From Pseudomonas sp. PSE14 (GTDB lineage: Bacteria > Pseudomonadota > Gammaproteobacteria > Pseudomonadales > Pseudomonadaceae), in NCBI RefSeq assembly GCF_029203285.1, contig NZ_CP115669.1:868001-932000 (forward strand): DNA of 64,000 nucleotides. The letters are read 5' to 3'. Positions within the stretch are counted from its first letter, which is position 1; every line of letters starts with the position of its first letter. The notes below the pieces were generated by a model. The model was not told the DNA's origin. It was given only the letters and a program-made list of their open reading frames with translations, and did no database searches. Of the stretch, positions 1 to 8,353 are shown in pieces. The position numbers and the translations under genes were made by a program.

Positions 1-1
1 G

Positions 2-754
2 CCGCGCAGCGACTACCGGGCGCAGCTCAAGCGGCTGTACCTGCAACAGAGCTGGAGCGAGCTGCTCGATCAGGTGGAGCGTATCTATGCCGAAGGGGTG
101 AACCACTTCTGGCTCGACCTGCAGTGGTACCTCTGCCAGGCGCTGGGCAAGCAACCGGCGCCCCAGGATGGCTGGGCCGATATCGTCAAGCGCGACCTGG
201 GCATGTTCCTCGATCGCCTGCCGGGCCTGGAGACCCTGCGCTGGAATGACGGCACCCCCTTCGCCGACCAGACCACCCGCGACTGGATCGCCCAGCATGT
301 GAGCGGCAACCGTCCGCTGCAATGGCTGCCGGCGCCCGCCAACCCGGTGCCGGTGGATGCCGACATCCTCGCCCTGGAAGGCGAGGCCTTGGCCCAGGCC
401 GACAGCGACGGCGCGGAAGCGGCCCTGGCCTGGCTCGGCAGCCGGCCGGGCGTGCAGACCGGCCGCCAGCGCTGGCTGGTGCGGCTGTTGATGGCGCGGG
501 TGGCCGAGCAGTGCGGCAAGGCCGACCTGGCCATCCACCTGCTCGACGAACTGGAATCCACCGCACAACGTCAGGCGTTGGCCGAGTGGGAGCCCGATCT
601 GACCTTCGAGGTTCAGGCTCGTCTGCTTAAGCTGCTGCGCCTCAAATCCCAGCGCAATGATGCGGACCGGCAGGCGCTGGGCCGGCGCATGGATGCCTTG
701 CTGGCCGCCCTGGTCGGCATCGACCCGGTACGGGCCGCCGTGCTCTGCGGCTGA
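2..754 (+). CDS. tssA: Type VI secretion TssA (VasJ/ImpA-type), 5' end cut off by the window
   Basis: The reading frame is already open at base 2, so the N-terminal ImpA_N domain lies outside the window and the GTG at 74 is not a real start. The visible ~250 residues match the C-terminal half of the VasJ-type TssA family: a helical stretch (LALEGEALAQADSDGAEAA) followed by the typical ending built around EWEPDLTFEVQARLLKLL and a short tail. TssA proteins form a ring that caps the growing sheath and primes tail assembly at the baseplate in the cytoplasm. The gene is followed 25 bp later by tssF on the same strand, as expected in a T6SS operon. The subfamily is inferred from the C-terminus only. 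Confidence 0.8.
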   Translation, partial: PRSDYRAQLKRLYLQQSWSELLDQVERIYAEGVNHFWLDLQWYLCQALGKQPAPQDGWADIVKRDLGMFLDRLPGLETLRWNDGTPFADQTTRDWIAQHVSGNRPLQWLPAPANPVPVDADILALEGEALAQADSDGAEAALAWLGSRPGVQTGRQRWLVRLLMARVAEQCGKADLAIHLLDELESTAQRQALAEWEPDLTFEVQARLLKLLRLKSQRNDADRQALGRRMDALLAALVGIDPVRAAVLCG

Positions 755-779
755 GCTTCACTATTTCAGGATGCGTGTT

Positions 780-2549
780 GTGGACATGGACAATCTGACA
801 CTGCGTTACTTCGACGCGGAGATGCGCTATCTGCGCGAAGCCGGGCAGGAATTCGCCGAAGCCTTCCCGGACCGCGCGGCGCTGCTCAACCTCGACAAGC
901 CGGGCGCCCGCGACCCCTTCGTGGAGCGCCTTTTCGAGGGCTTCGCCTTCCTCATGGGGCGGCTGCGCGAGAAGCTCGACGACGATCTGCCGGAGCTGAC
1001 CGAGGGACTGGTCAGCCTGCTCTGGCCGCACTACCTGCGCACCATTCCCTCGCTGTCGATCATCGAACTGGCCCCCGATCTGCAACACATGAAGCGCAGC
1101 GAGCCGATCGAGAAGGGCCTCGAAGTCCTGTCGCAACCGATCGGGCCGCAACGCACCCGCTGCCGCTACACCACCACCCGGGACCTGACCCTGCAGCCCC
1201 TGGCGCTGGACTCGCTGCGCCTGGCCTACGAGCCCGACGGACGCGCCGTGCTGCGCCTGCGCTTCGCCTGCGGCCCGATGACGGACTGGGCGCAGGTGGA
1301 CCTGAGCGACCTGCCGCTGTACCTCAATGCCGATGCGCCGCTGGCCAGCGCGCTGCACCTGGCCCTGACCCGTCATGCCCAGGCGCTCCACGTGCGCTTC
1401 CCGGGCGCACCCGAACGCCTGCCGCTGGAGGGGCATTTCGCTCCCGGCGGCTTCGGTGAGAAGGATCGTCTCTGGCCCAAGGGCGACAGCGCCTTCAGCG
1501 GCTATCAGCTGTTGCTGGAGTACTTCAGCTTCCGCGAGAAGTTCATGTTCGTCACCCTGCATGGACTGGAGCAGGTGCGCGTTCCGGCGGGGGCGCCCTG
1601 GTTCGAGCTCGACGTGGTGCTGGCCGAGGCCTGGCCGCGTGATTTCGAGCCAAGGGCCGAGCATCTGCGCCTGCATGCCGTGCCGGTGATCAACCTGTTC
1701 GCGCTGGAGGCCGACCCGCTGCAACTGGACCCGTTGCAGAGCGAATACCTGCTGCGCCCCATGCGCCTGCAGGACGGCCATACGGAAATCTATTCGGTGG
1801 ACCGGGTCACTGCTTCCCGGAATGCGGAGCGCGAGGACTATGTGCCCTTCACCAGCTTCCGCCACAAGGGCGGGATGCTGCGCGACGAGGCGCCGGAGCG
1901 CTACTTCCATACGCGCCTGCGGCGGGCCGCGAACGGGCTGCACGATACCTGGCTGATCCTCGGCGGCGAAGGTTTCGACGCCGATCGCCTGCGGCTGGAC
2001 GAGAGTCTCTCGCTGCGGCTGACCGGCACCAACGGCCAGTTGCCGCGCAAGGCGTTGCAGAGCACCCTGCTCGACACCCTGGTGCAGTCCACCCAGGCCG
2101 GTCTGCGGGTGCGCAACCTGTGCGCGCCGACGCTGCCCTGTTACCCGCCCAACCGCGACCGCTTCCATTGGCGAGTGCTCAGCCACCTGGGCTCGAACTT
2201 CCTGCCGATGCTGGACAACGCCGATGTTCTTCGCGGCACCCTGGCGCTCTACGACTGGACCGGCAGCGAGCTGAATCGCCGACGGCTGGAGGGCATCGTC
2301 GAAGTCCGTCATCACCTGATCCAGCGCTTCGAGAAAGGCTTCCTGCTGCGCGGGGTGGATATCGAAGTCACCCTGGATGCCAATGGTTTTTCCGGCGAGG
2401 GCGACATCAGCCTGTTCGGCGAAATGCTCAGCCGTTTCTTCGCCCTGTATGCCGACATTCACCTGTTCAACCGGCTTACGCTGATCCTTCAACCCACCGG
2501 TAAGTGTTTGCGATGGAACGAGAACCACAGCCAGCGTATTCCCGGCTGA
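780..2549 (+). CDS. tssF: Type VI secretion baseplate subunit TssF
   Basis: TssF (VasA/ImpG family) is a wedge protein of the T6SS baseplate and binds TssG and TssE. The N-terminus has the family signature: LRYFDAEMRYLREAG, then FAEAFPDRAALL, RDPFVERLFEGFAFL and LWPHYLRTIPS. About 589 residues is normal length. I chose the GTG at 780 because AGGA at 768-771 sits at good spacing; the ATG codons at 771 and 786 are alternatives. The C-terminus (FALYADIHLFNRLTLIL) is also typical. The gene overlaps tssG by 37 bp, which suggests translational coupling. Confidence 0.93.
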   Translation: MDMDNLTLRYFDAEMRYLREAGQEFAEAFPDRAALLNLDKPGARDPFVERLFEGFAFLMGRLREKLDDDLPELTEGLVSLLWPHYLRTIPSLSIIELAPDLQHMKRSEPIEKGLEVLSQPIGPQRTRCRYTTTRDLTLQPLALDSLRLAYEPDGRAVLRLRFACGPMTDWAQVDLSDLPLYLNADAPLASALHLALTRHAQALHVRFPGAPERLPLEGHFAPGGFGEKDRLWPKGDSAFSGYQLLLEYFSFREKFMFVTLHGLEQVRVPAGAPWFELDVVLAEAWPRDFEPRAEHLRLHAVPVINLFALEADPLQLDPLQSEYLLRPMRLQDGHTEIYSVDRVTASRNAEREDYVPFTSFRHKGGMLRDEAPERYFHTRLRRAANGLHDTWLILGGEGFDADRLRLDESLSLRLTGTNGQLPRKALQSTLLDTLVQSTQAGLRVRNLCAPTLPCYPPNRDRFHWRVLSHLGSNFLPMLDNADVLRGTLALYDWTGSELNRRRLEGIVEVRHHLIQRFEKGFLLRGVDIEVTLDANGFSGEGDISLFGEMLSRFFALYADIHLFNRLTLILQPTGKCLRWNENHSQRIPG

Positions 2550-3595
2550 ACGCCAGCGGATTGCTGCAAGCCCTGGATGGGCGCGTGGCGCAGGCCAACC
2601 TGTTTCGCTTCTGCCAGTTGCTGGAGCGGGCACTGCCGGGGCAGCCGCCGCTGGGCAGCACCTCGCGCCCAGGGGATGATCCGGTACGCTTCCGTCCCGA
2701 CCCCGGCATGGGGTTTCCCGCGAGCGAACTGAAAGCCATCGAGGCGGGCGAGGGCCCCGCCACGGTGCGTACGCGCCTGCTCGGCCTGTATGGCGTGGAT
2801 GCGCCGCTGCCGACCGCCTACCTGGACGACATCGCCCAGCGCCGCGAAGGGCACGAGGCGCTGGAAGCCTTCCTCGATATTTTCAATCATCGGGTGTTCA
2901 CCCAGTTCTACCGGATCTGGCGCAAGTATTCGTACCCGGCCACCTTCGAGGCCGGTGGCACCGATGCCACCTCCCAGTGCCTGCTCGGGCTCATCGGCCT
3001 GGGCATTCCCGGCACTGCCGGCCACGTCGCCACGCCCATTTCGCGCTTCCTGGCCCTGCTTAGCGTGATGCGCCTGCCGACCCGCAATGCCGAAGGCGTG
3101 GTGGCGTTGGTCAAGCTGCTGGCGCCCAACACCCGGGCAAGGGTGACGCCGCACTGGCCGCAGCGGGTCGAGCTGGCGCAGCCAGCGAGCCTGTCGTCGA
3201 GCCGGCCGGTCAGCTTGTCCCAGGGCACGCCGCTGGGCAGCGTGGGGCACGACGCCAACAACCAGCTGCACCTGGCGCTGTTCACCGAGGACCGCGACGA
3301 AGCCCAGGGCTGGCTGCCCGGCGCGCCGTTGCACAACGATCTGCGGGTGCTGTTGCGCGTCTATCTCGGCTGGCGTTGCACGGCGCGGTTGCAGCTGTCA
3401 CTGCCGCTGTCCTGCCTGCCGGAGCCGCGCCTGGGGCGGGCGCCGGTACTGCTGGGCATGACCGGGGTGCTGGGCCTGGATGGCAGCACCCGCGTGTGCG
3501 GGCAGGAGTTCGTCACCATCAATCTGGGCCGTTACCAGGGCCTGGTGCTCAATCCCGAGGACAGAGAGACAGAGCATGTCGCCTACCGTTTTTAA
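2513..3595 (+). CDS. tssG: Type VI secretion baseplate subunit TssG
   Basis: TssG (VasB/ImpH family) pairs with TssF in the baseplate wedge. About 360 residues. Family hallmarks are FRFCQLLERALPGQPP near the N-terminus, the DP(V)RFRPDPGMGFPASEL segment, the LLGLYGVDAPLPTAYLDDI motif, and HRVFTQFYRIWRKYSY. The ATG at 2513 is preceded by GGTAAG at reasonable spacing; a GTG at 2504 would add three residues. It starts inside tssF and ends inside the first codons of tssJ, so tssF, tssG and tssJ appear tightly coupled. Confidence 0.92.
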   Translation: MEREPQPAYSRLNASGLLQALDGRVAQANLFRFCQLLERALPGQPPLGSTSRPGDDPVRFRPDPGMGFPASELKAIEAGEGPATVRTRLLGLYGVDAPLPTAYLDDIAQRREGHEALEAFLDIFNHRVFTQFYRIWRKYSYPATFEAGGTDATSQCLLGLIGLGIPGTAGHVATPISRFLALLSVMRLPTRNAEGVVALVKLLAPNTRARVTPHWPQRVELAQPASLSSSRPVSLSQGTPLGSVGHDANNQLHLALFTEDRDEAQGWLPGAPLHNDLRVLLRVYLGWRCTARLQLSLPLSCLPEPRLGRAPVLLGMTGVLGLDGSTRVCGQEFVTINLGRYQGLVLNPEDRETEHVAYRF

Positions 3596-4115
3596 GCTGT
3601 TGCTGCTGACCCTGCTGGGCTCGGTGCTCAGCGGCTGCGGCCTTTACCAGACCGTTTCGGATACTTCCGCCTCCATTGCCAAGTCGGTGTTCTACAAGCA
3701 GGTGAAGACCCTTCACCTGGACTTCACCGGCCGCGCCGCGATGAACACGGACAGCCGCGACATGTCCGGGCTGTCGGTGCCGACGCTGGTGCGGGTCTAT
3801 CAGTTGCGCGATGACAAGACTTTCGCGGCGGCCAGCTACGATGGCCTGCTGAGCGGTGGTAGCGCCGCGCTGGGCGCCGACCTTCTGGACGAGCGGGCCG
3901 TGGTGGTCAAGCCCGACGAGGGTGCGCAACTGAATGTGCCGATGGACAAGGCCGCGCAGGTGGTCGCCGTGGTGGCGCTGTTCCGTCAGCCGGATACGAC
4001 GGAGAACAGTTGGCGCCTGGTGCTCGCCAGGGACGAGCTGGACCCTGACAAGGCGCGGGTGATCGAGCTGGGCGACAACCGCCTGAGCCTGCGCCCGCTG
4101 TCCAAGCAGGAGTAA
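3576..4115 (+). CDS. tssJ: Type VI secretion outer-membrane lipoprotein TssJ
   Basis: This 179-residue protein begins with a lipoprotein signal peptide whose lipobox is L18-S19-G20-C21, so Cys21 should be acylated and the mature protein anchored in the outer membrane. TssJ binds the periplasmic part of TssM in the membrane core complex. The body (VPTLVRVYQLRDDKTFAAAS, then LLDERAVVVKPDEGAQLNV) carries the usual TssJ beta-sandwich features. The ATG at 3576 overlaps the end of tssG by 20 bp. tssL and tssM are not in the window and presumably lie upstream of it. Confidence 0.9.
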   Translation: MSPTVFKLLLLTLLGSVLSGCGLYQTVSDTSASIAKSVFYKQVKTLHLDFTGRAAMNTDSRDMSGLSVPTLVRVYQLRDDKTFAAASYDGLLSGGSAALGADLLDERAVVVKPDEGAQLNVPMDKAAQVVAVVALFRQPDTTENSWRLVLARDELDPDKARVIELGDNRLSLRPLSKQE

Positions 4116-4118
4116 CCG

Positions 4119-4556
4119 ATGGCTGAGCACAGTCCATCGCTCTACGAAATGCTCCTGCAGAATTTTACCGGCGAGCTGGAGCTATACCGGGTGCGCGAGG
4201 AGGACCAGCCGATTCTGTCGGTCCTCGACAACCTGCAGCGCATCCTCAACAGCCGCGCGGGCTCGCTCAGCCATCTGCCGGACTTCGGCCTGCCCGACAT
4301 GGGCCAGATACTCCAGGGCCTGCCGGCCGCGGCGCACGGGGTGATGGGCAGCCTGACCCTCACGTTGCTCAAGTACGAGCCGCGCCTGGCGGAGCTGAGC
4401 ATCCAGCTGCTGCCGCAATCCCGGCCGGGGCACCTGGAGTACAGCCTCGATGTGCGCCTGAAGAGCGGTGAACGGGCGACCTTCGGCACCACCCTCGCGC
4501 CGGCGGGCAAGGTCCTGCTGCGCCACCTGAAACGGCAGAACTACCTGCCGCTATAG
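4119..4556 (+). CDS. tssE: Type VI secretion baseplate subunit TssE (gp25-like)
   Basis: TssE is the gp25/lysozyme-like baseplate protein that helps dock the sheath. This copy has 145 residues. Recognisable parts are ILSVLDNLQRILNSRAGSLS, then the family core LPDFGLPDMGQI, and later the positively charged ELSIQLLPQSRPGHLEYSLD region. It starts 3 bp after the tssJ stop. A TssE placed late in the cluster, after tssJ, differs from the tssBC-hcp-tssE order I remember for several Pseudomonas T6SS loci, so the locus may be rearranged. Confidence 0.87.
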   Translation: MAEHSPSLYEMLLQNFTGELELYRVREEDQPILSVLDNLQRILNSRAGSLSHLPDFGLPDMGQILQGLPAAAHGVMGSLTLTLLKYEPRLAELSIQLLPQSRPGHLEYSLDVRLKSGERATFGTTLAPAGKVLLRHLKRQNYLPL

Positions 4557-4576
4557 CCCTCACGGATGGATGGGAA

Positions 4577-5800
4577 ATGAGCGCCCTGGCTGAACTCGGA
4601 ATCCGCCCCGGAAGCGACCCCCGTGGACGTCGTGAATTTACTGTGCTGTGCGATGAGCTGGCGAAGCTGAGCCATCCCGCCCGCCCGGACGTCGACTGGG
4701 CGAAGGTCGAGCACTATTGCCTGGGGCTATTGCAGAGCAACGGCGGCGACTTGCAGACGGTCGCCTTCCTCGTTCTGGCGCTTGGCCATCGGCATGGGAT
4801 TGCCGGCCTGGCTGAGGGACTGCAACTGCTGGAGCGGTTGTGGGCCGATGGCGCTGCGCGACTGTGGCCGCCACAGATGTCGGCGCGGGTGGACATACTG
4901 GCGTGGCTGTTTGCCCAGTTGCAGCCGCTGCTGCGGGGGCTGGACGTCGGTGCGCGGGATCTGCCGGCAGTCGACCAGGTGGCAACGGGGCTCGCGCAGC
5001 TAGATGAGGATATTCGCCGATGCAGCGAAATCCCGCTTGCACCCCTCCAGGCGTTCCGTCAGCAGCTCGACACCCTCGCTACGCGTCTGGAGTGCAGCGC
5101 CGGCAAGGCGACATCGAGTGGTCGGGTGGTGGCTCGAGTTGCGCTCGGCGAGCCAGCGATACGGGTGTCGGAGACTGAAGTAGTAATCAGTCCTGCCGTT
5201 CCGGTACCAGCGGTGATGATGCTGGAGACTCCGGCATTGGCCCAAAATCCTGAGGAGCCCAGGCGCGCCAGCGTTCGTCGAGGAGTATGGTTGGCGGCCC
5301 TCGCCGCGGCGTTCCTGTTGATCGGGATTCTGGGATGGCTTCATGGACAGCCCGCCTGGAGGGCGCAGCAGGCGAGCGGGGCGAACGAACCTATGTCCGC
5401 CGAGCAAGCTCCGGCTGCCATCACCGAACCGCTCCGGCTGGACAGCCGACTGTTGTTCGCCTCCGGCAGCGCGCAACTCAAGTCCGATGCGACCAAGGTG
5501 CTGGTCAATGCGCTCGCGCACGTCAAGGCCCAGCCGGGATGGCGGATCGTCGTTGCCGGTCATACCGATGCTTCGGGCGATGCACAGAGAAACCTGCAGT
5601 TGTCGCGCGAGCGTGCCGCCGCGGTGCGTGACTGGATGCAGAAGATGGGGGACATCCCCGAGGACTGCTTCGCCGTTCAGGGCTATGGAGCTAGTCAGCC
5701 GATCGAGAGCAACGAGACCGAGGCTGGTCGCGCTGCCAATCGACGTGTCGATATCCGGCTGCTGCCCGAGCGCGAGGCCTGCAGGGTCAATAGGGAATAG
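4577..5800 (+). CDS. T6SS protein fusing an ImpA_N (TssA-like) domain to a transmembrane segment and an OmpA domain
   Basis: A 407-residue protein with three parts. Residues ~1-150 form an ImpA_N domain like the N-terminus of TssA (WAKVEHYCLGLLQSNGGDL, then GLAEGLQLLERLW and ARLWPPQ). A single hydrophobic helix, LAALAAAFLLIGILGWLHG, lies near residue 245. Residues ~295-400 form an OmpA-type peptidoglycan-binding domain (VVAGHTDASGDAQRNLQLS, YGASQP, NRRVDIRLLP). The predicted topology is ImpA_N in the cytoplasm and OmpA in the periplasm, so it could tie the T6SS baseplate or core to the cell wall, as TagL or OmpA-tailed TssL do elsewhere. It is the last gene of the cluster here. Role is inferred from domains and context. 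Confidence 0.85.
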   Translation: MSALAELGIRPGSDPRGRREFTVLCDELAKLSHPARPDVDWAKVEHYCLGLLQSNGGDLQTVAFLVLALGHRHGIAGLAEGLQLLERLWADGAARLWPPQMSARVDILAWLFAQLQPLLRGLDVGARDLPAVDQVATGLAQLDEDIRRCSEIPLAPLQAFRQQLDTLATRLECSAGKATSSGRVVARVALGEPAIRVSETEVVISPAVPVPAVMMLETPALAQNPEEPRRASVRRGVWLAALAAAFLLIGILGWLHGQPAWRAQQASGANEPMSAEQAPAAITEPLRLDSRLLFASGSAQLKSDATKVLVNALAHVKAQPGWRIVVAGHTDASGDAQRNLQLSRERAAAVRDWMQKMGDIPEDCFAVQGYGASQPIESNETEAGRAANRRVDIRLLPEREACRVNRE

Positions 5801-5850
5801 CTCGATCTCAGGCGCTCTGGCTCGGGCGGTGGTAGCGCTTTTCGCGGGCA

Positions 5851-5955
5851 TTAAAAAAGCCGGCTTGTGGCCGGCTTTCAGGGGGTGGTCCAACCTTACT
5901 TCTGGTAAAGCAGACCGCCTTGATTCTGTGGCGACGCAGTGAGCTGCTCGCGGGG
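5851..5955 (-). ncRNA. Candidate small RNA downstream of ppa
   Basis: On the minus strand a sigma-70-like -10 (TACTAT, plus 5961-5966) is followed about 80 bp later by a strong intrinsic terminator at 5853-5878 with a six-T run. ppa has its own terminator at 6002-6028, so this is a separate transcription unit of about 100 nt. No convincing protein is encoded: the only ORF (34 codons, 5896-6000) begins in the ppa terminator without a ribosome binding site. I do not recognise it as a named Pseudomonas sRNA. Confidence 0.5.
5853..5878 (-). terminator. Intrinsic terminator of the candidate sRNA
   Basis: Perfect 9-bp stem AAAGCCGGC / GCCGGCTTT with a 5-base loop, followed on the minus strand by T residues (six in total including the stem end). 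On the plus strand the T run is only three, so it works mainly for minus-strand transcription, though it may also stop the T6SS operon. Confidence 0.8.
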
Positions 5956-5960
5956 CGCAG

Positions 5961-5990
5961 ATAGTAGCAAAGCCGGAACGAAAAACCTAA
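5961..5990 (-). promoter_or_regulatory. Probable promoter of the candidate sRNA
   Basis: Minus strand -10 TACTAT at 5961-5966. A weak -35 (TTAGGT, 5985-5990) lies 18 bp upstream. The element sits directly after the ppa terminator. Confidence 0.4.
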
Positions 5991-6001
5991 TCCCGGTCAT
6001 G

Positions 6002-6028
6002 AAAAAGCCCCGCCTGGGCGGGGCTTTT
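6002..6028 (-). terminator. Intrinsic terminator of ppa
   Basis: Stem AAAAGCCCCGCC / GCGGGGCTTTT with a three-base loop and a T run on the minus strand, 27 bp after the ppa stop codon. Confidence 0.85.
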
Positions 6029-6054
6029 CGCTGCGCGGACAATCCGCGCGACCA

Positions 6055-6585
6055 TCACTTGGCCTGGAAGGCGGCGACGGCTTTGGTGATGTAGTCGTGA
6101 GCTTGTGCAGCGTTGCCCCAGCCCTCGACCTTCACCCACTTGCCCTTTTCGAGATCCTTGTAGTTCTCGAAGAAGTGCTTGATCTGCTCCAGCAGCAGGG
6201 CCGGCAGGTCGGTGTATTCCTTCACGTCCTTGTACAGGACGGTCAGCTTGTCGTGCGGTACGGCGATCAGCTTGGCGTCGCCGCCGGCTTCGTCGCTCAT
6301 GTTCAGCACGCCAACCGGACGGGCGCGGATCACGGAACCCGGAGCGACCGGGTAGGGGGTCACGACCAGCACGTCCAGGGGGTCACCGTCGTCGGCCAGG
6401 GTGTTCGGGATGAAGCCGTAGTTGGCCGGGTAGAACATCGGGGTGGCCATGAAACGGTCGACGAACAGGCAGTCGGTGTCCTTGTCGATTTCGTACTTGA
6501 TCGGCGCGTGGTTGGCCGGGATCTCGATGGCGACGTAAATGTCGTTCGGCAGGTCTTTGCCAGCCGGGATGCTGCTGTAGCTCAT
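6055..6585 (-). CDS. ppa: Inorganic pyrophosphatase (family I)
   Basis: Hydrolyses pyrophosphate to phosphate in the cytoplasm, pulling biosynthetic reactions forward; Mg2+ dependent. At 176 residues it has the same length as the E. coli enzyme. It contains the pyrophosphatase signature [10 protein letters not shown], the YPANYGFIP segment, the KYEIDK start region and the C-terminal GWGNAAQA stretch. The ATG is the only sensible start and AGTCGT-rich upstream DNA separates it from mtfA by 80 bp. It has its own terminator, so it is probably monocistronic. Identification is secure. Confidence 0.97.
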   Translation of the reverse strand: MSYSSIPAGKDLPNDIYVAIEIPANHAPIKYEIDKDTDCLFVDRFMATPMFYPANYGFIPNTLADDGDPLDVLVVTPYPVAPGSVIRARPVGVLNMSDEAGGDAKLIAVPHDKLTVLYKDVKEYTDLPALLLEQIKHFFENYKDLEKGKWVKVEGWGNAAQAHDYITKAVAAFQAK

Positions 6586-6665
6586 GGACGACTCCAGATA
6601 GTGGTCGGGCCGAAAAAGTGCGGCGGATTATAGGCAGATTGCCGTGTCCAAGCCACAGACATCGC

Positions 6666-7484
6666 CTAGTGCGCCTGAGTTTCCTGATATTCGGGGTGCT
6701 CGGCCTGAAGCAGGTGCAGGCGCGAAAGCGGATCTTGCCGGTAGAACAGCGAAAGCTGTTCATAGACTTTGGGATAGGCCTCCTGAAGGAGGTCGGGGGC
6801 GGTGAAGAAATACTCGCTGGTGACGGCGAAGAATTCCGCTGGATTTTCGGCCGCGTAGGGGTCGATGGCGGTGTGCGCCTGCGGATCGCGGTCGAGCTGG
6901 CGGTTCATGTCGTCGTAGGCGCTCTGCATGGCGGAGGCCCAGTCGGTGACGCGCATGTCGCGGTGCAGCGGTGGCAGGCCGTTGGCGTCGCCGTTGAGCA
7001 TGTCCAGCTTGTGCGCCAGTTCGTGGATCACCAGGTTGTAGGCGTCCCAGCCGCCGCCGCTTTCCACGCCGGGCCAGGCAAGGATCACCGGGCCTTGCAG
7101 CGAGGTCTCGCCGGCGCGCTCGTCGTCGAATTCGTGAATGACGCCGGCCGGGTCGCGGTGTTTCTGCGGGCTGACGAAGTCGTCGGGGTAGAGCACCAGT
7201 TCGTGGAAGCCCTGGTACCAGTTCAGCTCCGGCAGGTGCAGCAGCGGCAGTTGCGCCTGGGCGGCGAGCAGCAGGCGGCGAAAGTCGTCCAGTTCGACGC
7301 CGGGCAGGGCGGAGAGGTGTTTGTCGCGCAGGAACAGCAACGCCCGCTCGCCGAGCAGGCGCAGTTCGTCATCGTTCAGGCCATCGAGGATCGGCAGGTG
7401 CCGGCGTACCTGCGCCCACAGCTGCGCATCCAGCGGATGGCGGGCGAGGAAGCGCCGGCGGCGCCAGTCGCTGAAGGACCACAT
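6666..7484 (-). CDS. mtfA: MtfA-type zinc-dependent peptidase
   Basis: A 272-residue soluble metallopeptidase of the MtfA (YeeI/DUF980) family. The zinc site HELAH is at residues 154-158 and a second acidic motif, ENPAEFFA with E217, fits the third ligand. The N-terminus (RRRFLARHPLDAQLW) and the WYQGFHELVLYPDDF segment are typical. In E. coli MtfA binds the glucose repressor Mlc; pseudomonads generally lack Mlc, so the physiological target here is unknown. It lies 7 bp after the DedA gene on the same strand and is probably co-transcribed with it. Confidence 0.88.
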   Translation of the reverse strand: MWSFSDWRRRRFLARHPLDAQLWAQVRRHLPILDGLNDDELRLLGERALLFLRDKHLSALPGVELDDFRRLLLAAQAQLPLLHLPELNWYQGFHELVLYPDDFVSPQKHRDPAGVIHEFDDERAGETSLQGPVILAWPGVESGGGWDAYNLVIHELAHKLDMLNGDANGLPPLHRDMRVTDWASAMQSAYDDMNRQLDRDPQAHTAIDPYAAENPAEFFAVTSEYFFTAPDLLQEAYPKVYEQLSLFYRQDPLSRLHLLQAEHPEYQETQAH

Positions 7485-7491
7485 GGGTGGC

Positions 7492-8151
7492 TCAGCGCTC
7501 GCCGGTCTGGGCCTTGGCCGACGGGCGCAGCTTGTGGCGGATGACGCCGATGATCATGGGCAGCAGGGAGAAGGCGATGATGCCGATGATCATCAGCGAG
7601 AGGTTCTGCTTGATGAACGGCACGTTGCCGAAGAAGTAGCCCAGGGTCACCAGGCCGCCGACCCAGGCCACACTGCCGGCCACGCTGAAGGCCAGGAAGC
7701 GCAGGTAAGGCATGTACGCCATGCCAGCGACGAAGGGCGCGAAGGTGCGCACGATGGGCAGGAAGCGCGCCAGGGTCACGGTCTTGCCGCCATGGCGCTC
7801 GTAGAAGGCGTGGGTCTGGTCCAGGTAGTCGCGGCGGAAGACCTTGGAGTCCGGGTTGCTGAACAGGCGTTTGCCCAGGGTTCGGCCGATCACGTAGTTG
7901 GTGCTGTCGCCGGTGATGGCCGCAACCAGCAGCAGACTGCCGAGCAGCCAGGGGTCCATGCCGCCGGTGGCGCAGATGGCGCCGGCGATGAAGAGCAGCG
8001 AATCGCCCGGCAGGAAGGGCGTTACGACCAGGCCGGTCTCGCAGAAAATCACCAGGAAGAGGATGGCGTAGATCCAGGTGCCGTAGTTGGCCACCAGCAT
8101 CGACAGGTAGGTGTCGAGGTGGAGAATCAGGTCGATCGGGTTGAAATCCAT
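7492..8151 (-). CDS. DedA family inner-membrane protein
   Basis: A 219-residue polytopic membrane protein of the DedA/SNARE-associated family (YqjA/YghB/DedA type), members of which act in polyprenyl-phosphate or lipid transport and in maintaining proton motive force. Visible marks are the acidic re-entrant region [19 protein letters not shown], the [13 protein letters not shown] loop, and the arginine motif [17 protein letters not shown] that is essential in characterised homologues. About five hydrophobic segments are apparent. It is upstream of mtfA with a 7-bp gap. The exact paralogue cannot be fixed from sequence alone. Confidence 0.9.
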   Translation of the reverse strand: MDFNPIDLILHLDTYLSMLVANYGTWIYAILFLVIFCETGLVVTPFLPGDSLLFIAGAICATGGMDPWLLGSLLLVAAITGDSTNYVIGRTLGKRLFSNPDSKVFRRDYLDQTHAFYERHGGKTVTLARFLPIVRTFAPFVAGMAYMPYLRFLAFSVAGSVAWVGGLVTLGYFFGNVPFIKQNLSLMIIGIIAFSLLPMIIGVIRHKLRPSAKAQTGER

Positions 8152-8353
8152 GAGAAGCCTGTTTTGACAGCGGGGTGAACAGCCGGGGTGCGCATTATAG
8201 GGACGGTTGCGCGCCGGGAACGCGGTTCATCGCGTCCTGCGACGAACGTCAACTCAGGATATTACAGGTGGAAGGTGAAAATTCGGTTGGGGTGATGGCT
8301 GAAATGCCCTGTGACAAATGGGGCGGCCCGCCTCGTTTGGCGATAGGCCAACG

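Noticed and set aside
642-2633. Long minus-strand reading frame opposite tssF
   Set aside because: GC-rich coding strands create long open frames on the other strand. The composition is repetitive (Q, A, R rich), no family features are visible and the plus strand carries tssF.
5896-6000. 34-codon minus-strand ORF (ATG at 6000) downstream of ppa
   Set aside because: It starts in the ppa terminator, has no ribosome binding site and overlaps the predicted promoter. The segment is better read as a noncoding RNA region.
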